Shown here one piece after another: positions 23,446 through 30,422 of a stretch of DNA of 57,082 nt. Position 1 is the stretch's first letter, and the number at the start of each line of letters is the position of its first letter. The position numbers were made by a program, and so were the translations under genes. The notes beneath the pieces were generated by a model that ran no database searches, was not told the DNA's origin, and worked only from the letters and a program-made list of their open reading frames with translations. This DNA is from Fen-330 sp050008465 (GTDB lineage: Bacteria; Acidobacteriota; Terriglobia; Bryobacterales; Bryobacteraceae), in assembly GCA_050008465.1 (NCBI GenBank), contig JBEKMO010000026.1, positions 1-57,082 of the forward strand, read 5' to 3'.

Positions 23446-24567
23446 ATGTCCCAGTCAGACCAGCCCGGCCGCCGCGGCTTCCTGGGCCGGGCGGCGGCTT
23501 TGGCGGGCGTCTCAGCCGCACTGCCTTCGACCGGCCTCGCCCAGCCACGCCGCGCTGAGTTCCAGTTGCCCCAGTACGCCCGGGCGCAGGACTACAAATC
23601 TCTCAAACAGTCCAGCCATGACCCCACCGGAGGCAACGCCGACTTCTGGCGAATCCCGCCCGGCGGTACGCAGGAGCTGTTCCACTCCGCGGGACCGGGA
23701 GTGATCTCGCACCTCTGGTTCACCATCTCGGCCCAGAGCCCGAACCACCCCAAGGAGTTGGTGTTGCGGGCGTATTGGGAGGGCAACGCCAGGCCCAGCT
23801 TGGAGGCTCCCATCGGCGACTTCTTCGGCCTCAACCTCGGCCAGTACCAGATCTACGAGTCGGCGTACCTGGCCTGTTCGCCCGGCAAGTCGCTGAACTG
23901 CTACTTCGCCATGCCCTTCCGCAAGTCGGCGCGCCTCACCGTGACCAACGAGAGCGCCGGCCAGGTCGGAGCGTTCTACTCCAACATCGACTACCTGCTC
24001 ACCCCCTCCCTGCCCGACGACGCCCTCTACTTCCACGCCCAGTATCGCCAGGCGGCGCCGTGCGTGGCCAGCATGGGTGAGCCACTCAACCCCACCGGCG
24101 CGAAGAACTACGTCTACCTGGAAACGCGCGGGCGGGGCCACCTGATGGGGGTCACCCTCGGTGTGCTGCTCAACGCCGACGGCTGGATGGGCGAGGGCGA
24201 CGACATGATCTTCGTCGATGACGAGACCACCCCCGCAATCATCGGCACCGGCTCGGAGGATTATTTCCTGGGGAGCTGGAACTTCGGCGGGCGCGACGGC
24301 GCCACCCCCTTCGCGCATCACTACTATGGCGCCCCGCTGATCATCATGCCCGAGCGCGTCGGGGGCCGCTACTGCTGCTACCGCTGGCACGGCGACAATC
24401 CGGTGACCTTTACCCGCTACTTGCGGCACACCATGGAGCACGGCCATGCCAACGACCGCGGCGACAACTTCTTCTCGGTGGGCTACTGGTATCAGACCGA
24501 GCCCTACACGGATTCGCCGCCCCTGCCGCCAGCCGCCGAGCGCATCCCGCGCATCAAGCCGAGTTGA
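23446..24567 (+). CDS. DUF2961/GH172-family protein with a Tat-like signal
   Basis: The N-terminus has a twin-arginine-type signal (RRGFLGRAAALAGVSAALPS) ending near residue 30. The remaining residues match the DUF2961 family, now glycoside hydrolase family 172: PGVISHLWFTI, APIGDFFGLNLGQ, FVDDE and GTGSEDYFLGSWNFGG. Characterised members act on difructose anhydrides or alpha-D-arabinofuranosides/fructofuranosides. The exact glycan here is unknown. The length of 373 residues is usual for a single-domain member. Confidence 0.88.
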   Translation: MSQSDQPGRRGFLGRAAALAGVSAALPSTGLAQPRRAEFQLPQYARAQDYKSLKQSSHDPTGGNADFWRIPPGGTQELFHSAGPGVISHLWFTISAQSPNHPKELVLRAYWEGNARPSLEAPIGDFFGLNLGQYQIYESAYLACSPGKSLNCYFAMPFRKSARLTVTNESAGQVGAFYSNIDYLLTPSLPDDALYFHAQYRQAAPCVASMGEPLNPTGAKNYVYLETRGRGHLMGVTLGVLLNADGWMGEGDDMIFVDDETTPAIIGTGSEDYFLGSWNFGGRDGATPFAHHYYGAPLIIMPERVGGRYCCYRWHGDNPVTFTRYLRHTMEHGHANDRGDNFFSVGYWYQTEPYTDSPPLPPAAERIPRIKPS

Positions 24568-24569
24568 GG

Positions 24570-24575
24570 CACAAT
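24570..24575 (+). promoter_or_regulatory. -10-like CACAAT of the cupin gene
   Basis: CACAAT ends 10 nt before ATG 24586 and starts 2 nt after the previous stop codon. It favours 24586 over the ATG at 24574, which lies inside the hexamer. Confidence 0.3.
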
Positions 24576-24585
24576 GGGAGACGCC

Positions 24586-25056
24586 ATGACATCACGGATT
24601 GCGGTTCTCGCCGGCTTGGGCGCGGCGTTGCTGCTGGCGGCCGACCCGCCGGGGTTTGTGCACTGGCGGGCTGCGGAGCTGAAGGGGCTCGAACAGAAGC
24701 TCGTGGGGAAGCTCGATCCGAAGCTGAAAGCGGCTTCCGAGCCGTTGGGCAAGTTCCCCAACCACTCCCTCGCGCTGGCCCACCGCGAGGCCAGCGGAGA
24801 GGCGGAGCTGCACGAAACCCAGGCCGACGTTTTCATCGTTGAGAGCGGCGAAGCGAACCTCGTGGTCGGCGGGCAGGTGGCCGGCGCCAGGACCACCGCT
24901 CCCGGCGAGCTGCGCGGGTCGTCCATCGAAGGCGGCCGCGAGATGAAGCTCGCTGCTGGCGATGTCGTTCACATCCCGGCCAAGGTTCCGCACCAGTTGC
25001 TCGTCGAAGCGGGCAAGCAGTTCACCTACTTCGTAGTGAAGGTGGATACGCCCTGA
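24586..25056 (+). CDS. Secreted cupin-domain protein
   Basis: The 156-residue product has a signal peptide (IAVLAGLGAALLLAA) and a single cupin barrel. The second cupin motif is visible as LAAGDVVHIPAKVPHQLLV, with Pro and His as expected. The first motif is partly degenerate (AHREASGEAELHETQADVFI), so metal binding is likely but not certain. No enzymatic role can be assigned. It lies 18 nt after the GH172-like gene. Confidence 0.8.
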   Translation: MTSRIAVLAGLGAALLLAADPPGFVHWRAAELKGLEQKLVGKLDPKLKAASEPLGKFPNHSLALAHREASGEAELHETQADVFIVESGEANLVVGGQVAGARTTAPGELRGSSIEGGREMKLAAGDVVHIPAKVPHQLLVEAGKQFTYFVVKVDTP

Positions 25057-25079
25057 AACCTCAGCGGCACGTCTGGATA

Positions 25080-25167
25080 GTGGGGCAGGCTTTGCAGCCT
25101 GCGGACCCGCTTTCTAGCGGGTCCAGCCGGCCGGAAGGCCGGCTGTGGGCAAGATTGCCCGCCCCAC
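25080..25167. repeat. Multi-hairpin cloverleaf-like dispersed element
   Basis: The outer arms GTGGGGC (25080-25086) and GCCCCAC (25161-25167) enclose four consecutive hairpins: GCAGGCT/AGCCTGC, GGACCCGCT/AGCGGGTCC, CAGCCGGCC/GGCCGGCTG and GGGCAA/TTGCCC. Their loops are 2-4 nt. It lies between the convergent cupin and tsaB genes, 4 nt from the tsaB stop. Confidence 0.85.
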
Positions 25168-25171
25168 ATCG

Positions 25172-25840
25172 CTACTCGCTCCAGAACAACTCCGCGTCGG
25201 ACTGCCGCACGTAGTTCGCGTCGATCTCGGCGGGACTCCGGCTCAGGCCGGCGGCCAGGCGCGCGGCGGCGATCTTCGCGATCGCACCCGCCAGCGCCCG
25301 CGGCGCCTCGCGCACCATGGAGTGCTCGAACCGCGTGCCCTCGAGCGCCGGGCGGAACGGCGCGAAGTCCTGGCAAACGAATTCCACGCCGCCCTCGGGA
25401 AGCGTAGCCAGCCACGCCGGAAAGGGCATGACCACCTCGGGACTCGCGATCCCGAGCTCGGCCGTGTACACCGCCCCGTAGATCTGGCCGCGCCGTGCGT
25501 CCACGACCGCCGCCCTCAGCGCCGCCCCGCCGAACCAGGCCACCGCCTCCAGGTTCGACACCGCCACCACGCGCTTGCCCAGCGCCTCGGCCAGCCCTTT
25601 CACCGCCGCCAGGCCTACCCGCACTCCGGTGAACGATCCAGGCCCCGCCGCCGCGGCGAAACAGTCGATATCTTCCAGTCTCCAGCCGCCCCGTTCCAGC
25701 AGCCCGCGCAACTGGTCGAACAGGATGCCGCTGAAACCCTCCTGGGAGTGCAGCAGCACTTCGGCGACGACCTGACCGTCGCCTGCCAGGGCCAGGCTTC
25801 CGTACTCGTTGGTGGTGTCCAGGGCCAGGATGCGGTTCAC
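25172..25840 (-). CDS. tsaB: tRNA threonylcarbamoyladenosine biosynthesis protein TsaB
   Basis: The 222-residue protein belongs to the ASKHA fold. It starts ILALDTTNEYGSLAL and has the family motif AAGPGSFTGVRVGLAAVKGLA. TsaB is the platform subunit of the TsaD-TsaB-TsaE complex that makes t6A37 in ANN-decoding tRNAs. The start is GTG 25840 in a GTGA overlap with the upstream hydrolase gene, an unusual neighbour. tsaD and tsaE are not in the window. Confidence 0.93.
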   Translation of the reverse strand: MNRILALDTTNEYGSLALAGDGQVVAEVLLHSQEGFSGILFDQLRGLLERGGWRLEDIDCFAAAAGPGSFTGVRVGLAAVKGLAEALGKRVVAVSNLEAVAWFGGAALRAAVVDARRGQIYGAVYTAELGIASPEVVMPFPAWLATLPEGGVEFVCQDFAPFRPALEGTRFEHSMVREAPRALAGAIAKIAAARLAAGLSRSPAEIDANYVRQSDAELFWSE

Positions 25841-27612
25841 TGGGTCAGCTTGTAGACCTTGATGACAGAGTAGACTTTTCCGTTCGCGTTCATCCCGTAC
25901 AGCCGCAGCGCCAAATCCGCCGGAAACGACTGTGCGATGCTGTGCGGAATGTCGAAGGTTCCCTGCGCGCCCGTTCCAATCACCCGAGCCCCCTGCTGAT
26001 CGGCCGCAACCTCGCCCATCCATAGGCACATCATCGACCGCGTCGCGCGCGTCTCCCGCGTAACCCGGATCGCGAATTTTGCCGGGCTGGCGAGCGAAAT
26101 GGCCTCCGCCGTCGGCGCCACGATCTCGAACGGCGCTTTCTGCGGCGTCTGCTCGATCTCTTGCATCGCGATCGGCCGCGACTCGAACTTGTAGGACCGC
26201 ATCCCTTCCTTGTGGCCCTCCCGCGAGATGTGGAGCACCCAGTCGTGCGTACTGTCCGGAGGCGCGCCCGTGTATTTGTCCCCCTTGTACCCCTTCTTCT
26301 CCTTCACGCTCTCGCCGGTGATCGGATTGAGCCACATCACGTCGTAGCCGTGCTTCTCCACCACCACCTCGACCGGCCCCGGCTTCTCCAGGTACACGAT
26401 GTATTCGACTCCCTCGAGCGCCACCGCGCGCCCCCCATCCACGTCGAAGTACGGCTCCAGTTCCCAATGCCGCGTTCGGGAGAAGAAATCGAACCACACC
26501 GCCGCCTGGCGCGCCCCGGGCGAATGGAACTGCCTTGGGTCGGAGCCGCCGAGCGTGGGGTACTGGCCGTCCATGGTCGAGTTCCACAGCCATCGGCGCA
26601 TTTTGTCGGCGTCCGTGCTCGCGGGGCCGAAACCGACTTGCGGCATGGCGTACAACTGGTGTTCGATGGCCGCCAGGTCGTCGGCCGCCGATTGCGAGCC
26701 GAGATAGTTCATCCACTCGTCGCCGGCTAGCGGTGAAGAGGTCGCGTCCGTCCCCGTGGACCGCGGATGCTGGTAAGGATCGAGCTTCTTCAGTGCCAGT
26801 CCGATCTCCTTGAGTTCCGCGCGCCCGTCCGGGGCCCTCTCGAAGCTCTCAAACCCCTGCCAGGTGATATCCATGGCCGCGTACCGGGCTACCAGGTAAC
26901 GGATGTAGCGCTCCCGCTGCGCCCATTCGGGAAACAAGCGGCTAAGCTGCCGCTGGTCGTAGGCCGGCATCAGGTCCACGACGATGCCTTTGCGGTTCAG
27001 CGCCAGGATGCGCTCGTCCAGCTCTCTGAACACTGCCGGGTCGGGTTGCTCCGCCGATGGGAACGCTCCCCCGGGCTTGCCGGGCGGCCCCAGCACGACC
27101 CCGCGCAAGTGCGTGAACTTCTGTTCCGTGCGCGCCGCCGCAAGCTTGTCGAACACCTCCCGCTCGAGGTACGGCAGCGTGAACAGCGTGTCGCCCATCC
27201 ACAGGTGCGGCTTCTTCACCAGCTCGTCGACCCGCGCCCAGTGATGCACGTTGGCGGGCTTCAAAAAGCCGGGGAAATTCGATTCAGTCGCCGGGAACGT
27301 GCCCTCCTTGCCCTCGAACCTCTGGATGTTGCTGGTTACCCGGAACACCCACTCGCCCGGGTCCGTCGGCGCGAACCGGACCACCAGCCGCCGGCCCCCG
27401 TCCCAGAACCCGGGCATGCGAAACGTGTGGAACCGCGGCGAGCGGAACTCCGCCTCCAGTTGCACCGTCAGGTAGGGGTTCGGATGGGCCGCCGCTTCTT
27501 CGCTCGAAAGCTCGAACACGATTTCGCACGGCGTGTACGTGGCTGTCGCCTGGCAAACCGTCTGAGCGACTCCATGCAAGGCAACCAAGAACAGGAGCGG
27601 CAGCGTGCGCAT
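25837..27612 (-). CDS. Secreted DUF5060/DUF4038 glycoside-hydrolase-like protein
   Basis: The 591-residue protein has a signal peptide (MRTLPLLFLVALHGVAQ). An N-terminal beta domain of the DUF5060 type follows (about 20-115, with FRMPGFWDGGRRLVVRF and PTDPGEWVFRV). A TIM-barrel DUF4038-like domain comes next (about 130-400, with WMGDTLFTLPY and GIVVDLMPAYDQRQL), and a C-terminal beta region after that. Such proteins are candidate glycoside hydrolases. The ATG overlaps the stop of the PdxA-family gene (TGATG), and the 3' end overlaps tsaB. A TACACT hexamer 8 nt before the ATG could start a separate leaderless mRNA. Confidence 0.8.
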   Translation of the reverse strand: MRTLPLLFLVALHGVAQTVCQATATYTPCEIVFELSSEEAAAHPNPYLTVQLEAEFRSPRFHTFRMPGFWDGGRRLVVRFAPTDPGEWVFRVTSNIQRFEGKEGTFPATESNFPGFLKPANVHHWARVDELVKKPHLWMGDTLFTLPYLEREVFDKLAAARTEQKFTHLRGVVLGPPGKPGGAFPSAEQPDPAVFRELDERILALNRKGIVVDLMPAYDQRQLSRLFPEWAQRERYIRYLVARYAAMDITWQGFESFERAPDGRAELKEIGLALKKLDPYQHPRSTGTDATSSPLAGDEWMNYLGSQSAADDLAAIEHQLYAMPQVGFGPASTDADKMRRWLWNSTMDGQYPTLGGSDPRQFHSPGARQAAVWFDFFSRTRHWELEPYFDVDGGRAVALEGVEYIVYLEKPGPVEVVVEKHGYDVMWLNPITGESVKEKKGYKGDKYTGAPPDSTHDWVLHISREGHKEGMRSYKFESRPIAMQEIEQTPQKAPFEIVAPTAEAISLASPAKFAIRVTRETRATRSMMCLWMGEVAADQQGARVIGTGAQGTFDIPHSIAQSFPADLALRLYGMNANGKVYSVIKVYKLTQ

Positions 27613-28616
27613 CAAACTATAGTGTATCCGCAACGCCGGGTCGCGGCGGCCATTCGCGCGGCCAGTTCGAGCGCGCTCGCGAAGCTGGCCGTCGAGGCCA
27701 CCCCCTGGCCCGCGATATCGAACGCCGTGCCGTGATCCACCGAGGTGCGCAGGATCGGCAGTCCCAGCGCGACATTCACGCTGCCTTCGAAATCCAGAAG
27801 CTTCAGCGGCGCGTGTCCCTGGTCGTGGTACATGCAAACCACCGCATCGTACTTCTTCTTGCGAACGGCCAGGTAGAAGACGGTGTCGGGCGGAAGCGGG
27901 CCCTCCACTGGCATACCCTGACTCCGCGCCCACTCCACGGCGGGACGGATCTCGCGGATCTCCTCGTCCCCGAACAGGCCGTTCTCGCCGGCGTGCGGGT
28001 TCAGCCCGGCGACCGCAATCCGCGGGTTCGCCTTCAGCTTCCGAACTGCCTCGACGGTCATGCGGAGAACCGTGCGGATGCGCTCCTGCTTCACCATCTC
28101 CACGGCGGTCCGCATCGAGACGTGCGTGCTCACGTGCGTGACGATCAACTGCTCGCTCACCAGCATGATGGCGACATCGCTCACCCCGCACACGGCGGCG
28201 ATCAGTTCGGTGTGCCCCACAAAACCGCTGTCGGACAACTGCGTCGCTTCCTTGTTCATCGGAAGCGTTACCATGGCGGCGATCTCGCCCTCCAGGGCCG
28301 CGCGGGCGGCGGCGATCACGTACTCCCGGGCGGCGTGGCCGGACTGCCGGTTGAGCTGCCCCGGCGTCACCTCCTCGGCGCGCATCAGCCCGAAATCGAT
28401 TACGTTCAGCGCGCCCTCTAGAAGCTCGGCGACCGAGGGCGCCTTCCGCAATTCCACGCCCAGGCCGAGCCGGCGGTTGTAGTAGTCGAGCGCGCTCCAA
28501 TCGCCGTAGACCACCACGCGGTGGCGAATCTGGCCGTCGCGCCAGGCGCTCAATACGATCTCCGGGCCAACTCCGCTCGAGTCGCCCATGGTGATGCCGT
28601 AAACCTGTTCCATCAT
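27612..28616 (-). CDS. pdxA: PdxA-family 4-phospho-sugar-acid dehydrogenase
   Basis: The 334-residue protein has the PdxA motifs GITMGDSSGVGPEI, TLPMNKEA, GFVGHTELIA, HAGENGLFGDEE and MYHDQGHAPLKLL, whose histidines bind the metal. PdxA proper makes pyridoxal precursors from 4-hydroxythreonine phosphate. Here the gene overlaps a DUF1537 kinase by 4 nt, the arrangement known for PdxA2, which oxidises 4-phospho-D-threonate or erythronate in sugar-acid catabolism. I therefore favour the catabolic paralogue. No pdxJ or other vitamin B6 gene is nearby. Confidence 0.9.
   Translation of the reverse strand: MMEQVYGITMGDSSGVGPEIVLSAWRDGQIRHRVVVYGDWSALDYYNRRLGLGVELRKAPSVAELLEGALNVIDFGLMRAEEVTPGQLNRQSGHAAREYVIAAARAALEGEIAAMVTLPMNKEATQLSDSGFVGHTELIAAVCGVSDVAIMLVSEQLIVTHVSTHVSMRTAVEMVKQERIRTVLRMTVEAVRKLKANPRIAVAGLNPHAGENGLFGDEEIREIRPAVEWARSQGMPVEGPLPPDTVFYLAVRKKKYDAVVCMYHDQGHAPLKLLDFEGSVNVALGLPILRTSVDHGTAFDIAGQGVASTASFASALELAARMAAATRRCGYTIV
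27621..27626 (-). promoter_or_regulatory. -10-like TACACT before the DUF4038 gene
   Basis: On the minus strand TACACT ends 8 nt before ATG 27612. It lies inside the last codons of the PdxA-family gene, so it would be an internal operon promoter. Confidence 0.3.
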
Positions 28617-29698
28617 GGTTGCCTTTTTGTGAGCCGCTCCCGCAGTCGCGCCAGCACGTCGGGCGGGCCGAAGCCGCCAGCCTTCGTGACGAGCAGCAGA
28701 TCGCGTTGCGAGCCCTGGTCGTACAGGCGCGAAACTGGAATTCCGGGCAGGAGTTCTCCCACCGGCTCCAGCGGAGGTCCGCCGAACGCACTCAGGACAG
28801 CGAACGCCGTATCGCCGCCGAACACGATCAATGCCGCGATCGCCGACTTGAGAATCAGTTCGCGAACCACGCCTCCGAGCGCCTCGTCGCGCAAACCCGG
28901 ATGGTCCAGGATGGTCCAGCCGGGATGCGGATCTGGCAGCCCCTGCTCGATCTGCCGGAGCGACACCTCGTGCAGGCTGCCATTCACCACCAGCACGGAG
29001 TCCGCAAACACGCGGGGCGCGGCGTTGGAGCGGGGCAGGTCAATCCTCTGCGCGATGGCTTCGGCGAACGCTGCCGGGCCGGCGCCGCATCGCCAGCCGG
29101 ATCGGCGCCAGAACTCCGCCGCGGCCGCGACGTCTTCATCCGTGGCCCCATTCGAGACGTAGATTCCCGCGGGTGCGTCCGCGCACAGGCGCTGGGCGTC
29201 CACAACCCAAACCGGAGCGCTGGTCTGTCTGCGGATCACATCAACGATACGGCTTTCCGTCGTGGGATTCAACGCATCCCGCGCAAACGAGGTGTTCTCC
29301 AGCGGCGTCCCGAAAACCAGAAGGCGGCCATCGACTACCGTGCGGCCCATCGCCGGGTAGGCGGGCACGTAAAGCAGAGGGCCCGGAGCTGCTTCGAGCA
29401 TCGCGCCCAACTCGCTCCCGATATTGCCGCGCAGCGTTGAGTCGGTCTTGGCGTACAGCAACTCTGTGCGGGCGGCCGAACGAACCAGCCGGGCGACGCG
29501 GCGGGCCGCCTCGGCTTGGCTGACGTGCCGCGTCTCGAGATCGACGATCCGCACCGGCGGCGATTCCGCGGCCGGCGTCGGCTCCCATCCAACTGTCGCC
29601 ACCGCCCGAATGCCCTGCGCCGCGAACTTGGCGCCCACCTCGAGCGCTCCCGTCAGGTCGTCGGCAAAGGCCAGAAACGACTGGTGACCCTGGCTCAT
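28613..29698 (-). CDS. Four-carbon acid sugar kinase (DUF1537/OtnK family)
   Basis: The 361-residue protein begins FLAFADDLTGALEVGAKFA and has AKTDSTLRGNIGSEL, both hallmarks of the N-terminal domain. FGGDTAFAVL in the C-terminal domain matches the nucleotide-binding domain. Characterised members phosphorylate D-threonate, D-erythronate or L-threonate at O4. The ATGA overlap with the PdxA-family dehydrogenase points to a two-step route to dihydroxyacetone phosphate and CO2. The substrate stereochemistry cannot be read. ATG 29698 is chosen because it starts the conserved N-terminus. Confidence 0.9.
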   Translation of the reverse strand: MSQGHQSFLAFADDLTGALEVGAKFAAQGIRAVATVGWEPTPAAESPPVRIVDLETRHVSQAEAARRVARLVRSAARTELLYAKTDSTLRGNIGSELGAMLEAAPGPLLYVPAYPAMGRTVVDGRLLVFGTPLENTSFARDALNPTTESRIVDVIRRQTSAPVWVVDAQRLCADAPAGIYVSNGATDEDVAAAAEFWRRSGWRCGAGPAAFAEAIAQRIDLPRSNAAPRVFADSVLVVNGSLHEVSLRQIEQGLPDPHPGWTILDHPGLRDEALGGVVRELILKSAIAALIVFGGDTAFAVLSAFGGPPLEPVGELLPGIPVSRLYDQGSQRDLLLVTKAGGFGPPDVLARLRERLTKRQP

Positions 29699-29747
29699 AG
29701 TGCAGATTCTGGCACGCGTAGGCCAGACCCGCAACCCCTGGCTGTCG

Positions 29748-29789
29748 GTAGGATAGGGCTCCAGCCCTGTCCCGGGGGGGCCCCTCGCA
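29748..29789. repeat. GTAGGATAGGGCTCCAGCCC hairpin repeat, copy D
   Basis: The longest copy of the family (see 9957, 12422 and 16058) lies between the divergent kinase and ankyrin genes. It shares GTCCCGGGGG...CCCCTCGC with copy B. Confidence 0.85.
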
Positions 29790-29830
29790 CTCACGCACGC
29801 CCCGCCCGCCATCACGTGGCCGCCCGGAGT

Positions 29831-29836
29831 TATGAT
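29831..29836 (+). promoter_or_regulatory. -10-like TATGAT of the ankyrin gene
   Basis: TATGAT ends 7 nt before ATG 29844, which decides this start over the ATGs at 29832 and 29835 inside the hexamer. Confidence 0.4.
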
Positions 29837-29843
29837 GAATCCC

Positions 29844-30422
29844 ATGACAAGGGTCTTTTTCATTGTGGTGTGTGCCGTGACCGCCCTGGCGGGGGACACG
29901 GCGATCCACCGCGCGGTGCGCGAGGGCGATGTGGCGTTGCTTCGCGCGCGTCTCGAAGCGGGAGCGGACCCGAATGAGCGGGACGCCTCGGGACGGACCC
30001 CGCTCATCGAAGCGGCCGAACTGGGGCAGATCGAAGCCGCGCGGGTTCTGATCTCGGCTGGCGCGGACCTCAACGCCAGGCCGCGCGGCTGGGGGTCGGC
30101 CCTGGAGATGGCCGAGCGGACCGGGCACACGAAGCTGGCCGAGATGCTGCGCCAGGCGGGCGCCCGCACCTTCGGGAGGTCGGTGGGGGACAAGGTCTGC
30201 GTACGGCCCTGGAAGGGCGACGGCTACTGCGGCACGGTCGAGGCGATCGACAAGAACGCCTACCGCATCCGGGTGACGGAAATCGTGGGCTGTAAGGACG
30301 GTTGCCCGGCCAGGGGCGAGTGCTCCGCCGGGAAGCCGGTCGGGGGGGCCGAGGGCCTGCACGCCGGGGACGAGATCACGACGGTGAGCTGGTGCCTCAC
30401 CCATACGGGGGTGCAGCGGTGA
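29844..30422 (+). CDS. Secreted ankyrin-repeat protein
   Basis: The 192-residue protein has a signal peptide (VFFIVVCAVTALAG) and about three ankyrin repeats (residues 18-110), with DTAIHRAVREGDVALLRARL and RTPLIEAAELGQIEAARVLI. A Cys-rich C-terminal domain (about 115-192: GDKVCVRPWKGDGYCGTVEA, then CKDGCPARGEC) is probably disulfide-bonded. The gene ends in a GTGA overlap with the GH113-like gene, suggesting that both products act together outside the cytoplasm. Confidence 0.8.
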   Translation: MTRVFFIVVCAVTALAGDTAIHRAVREGDVALLRARLEAGADPNERDASGRTPLIEAAELGQIEAARVLISAGADLNARPRGWGSALEMAERTGHTKLAEMLRQAGARTFGRSVGDKVCVRPWKGDGYCGTVEAIDKNAYRIRVTEIVGCKDGCPARGECSAGKPVGGAEGLHAGDEITTVSWCLTHTGVQR

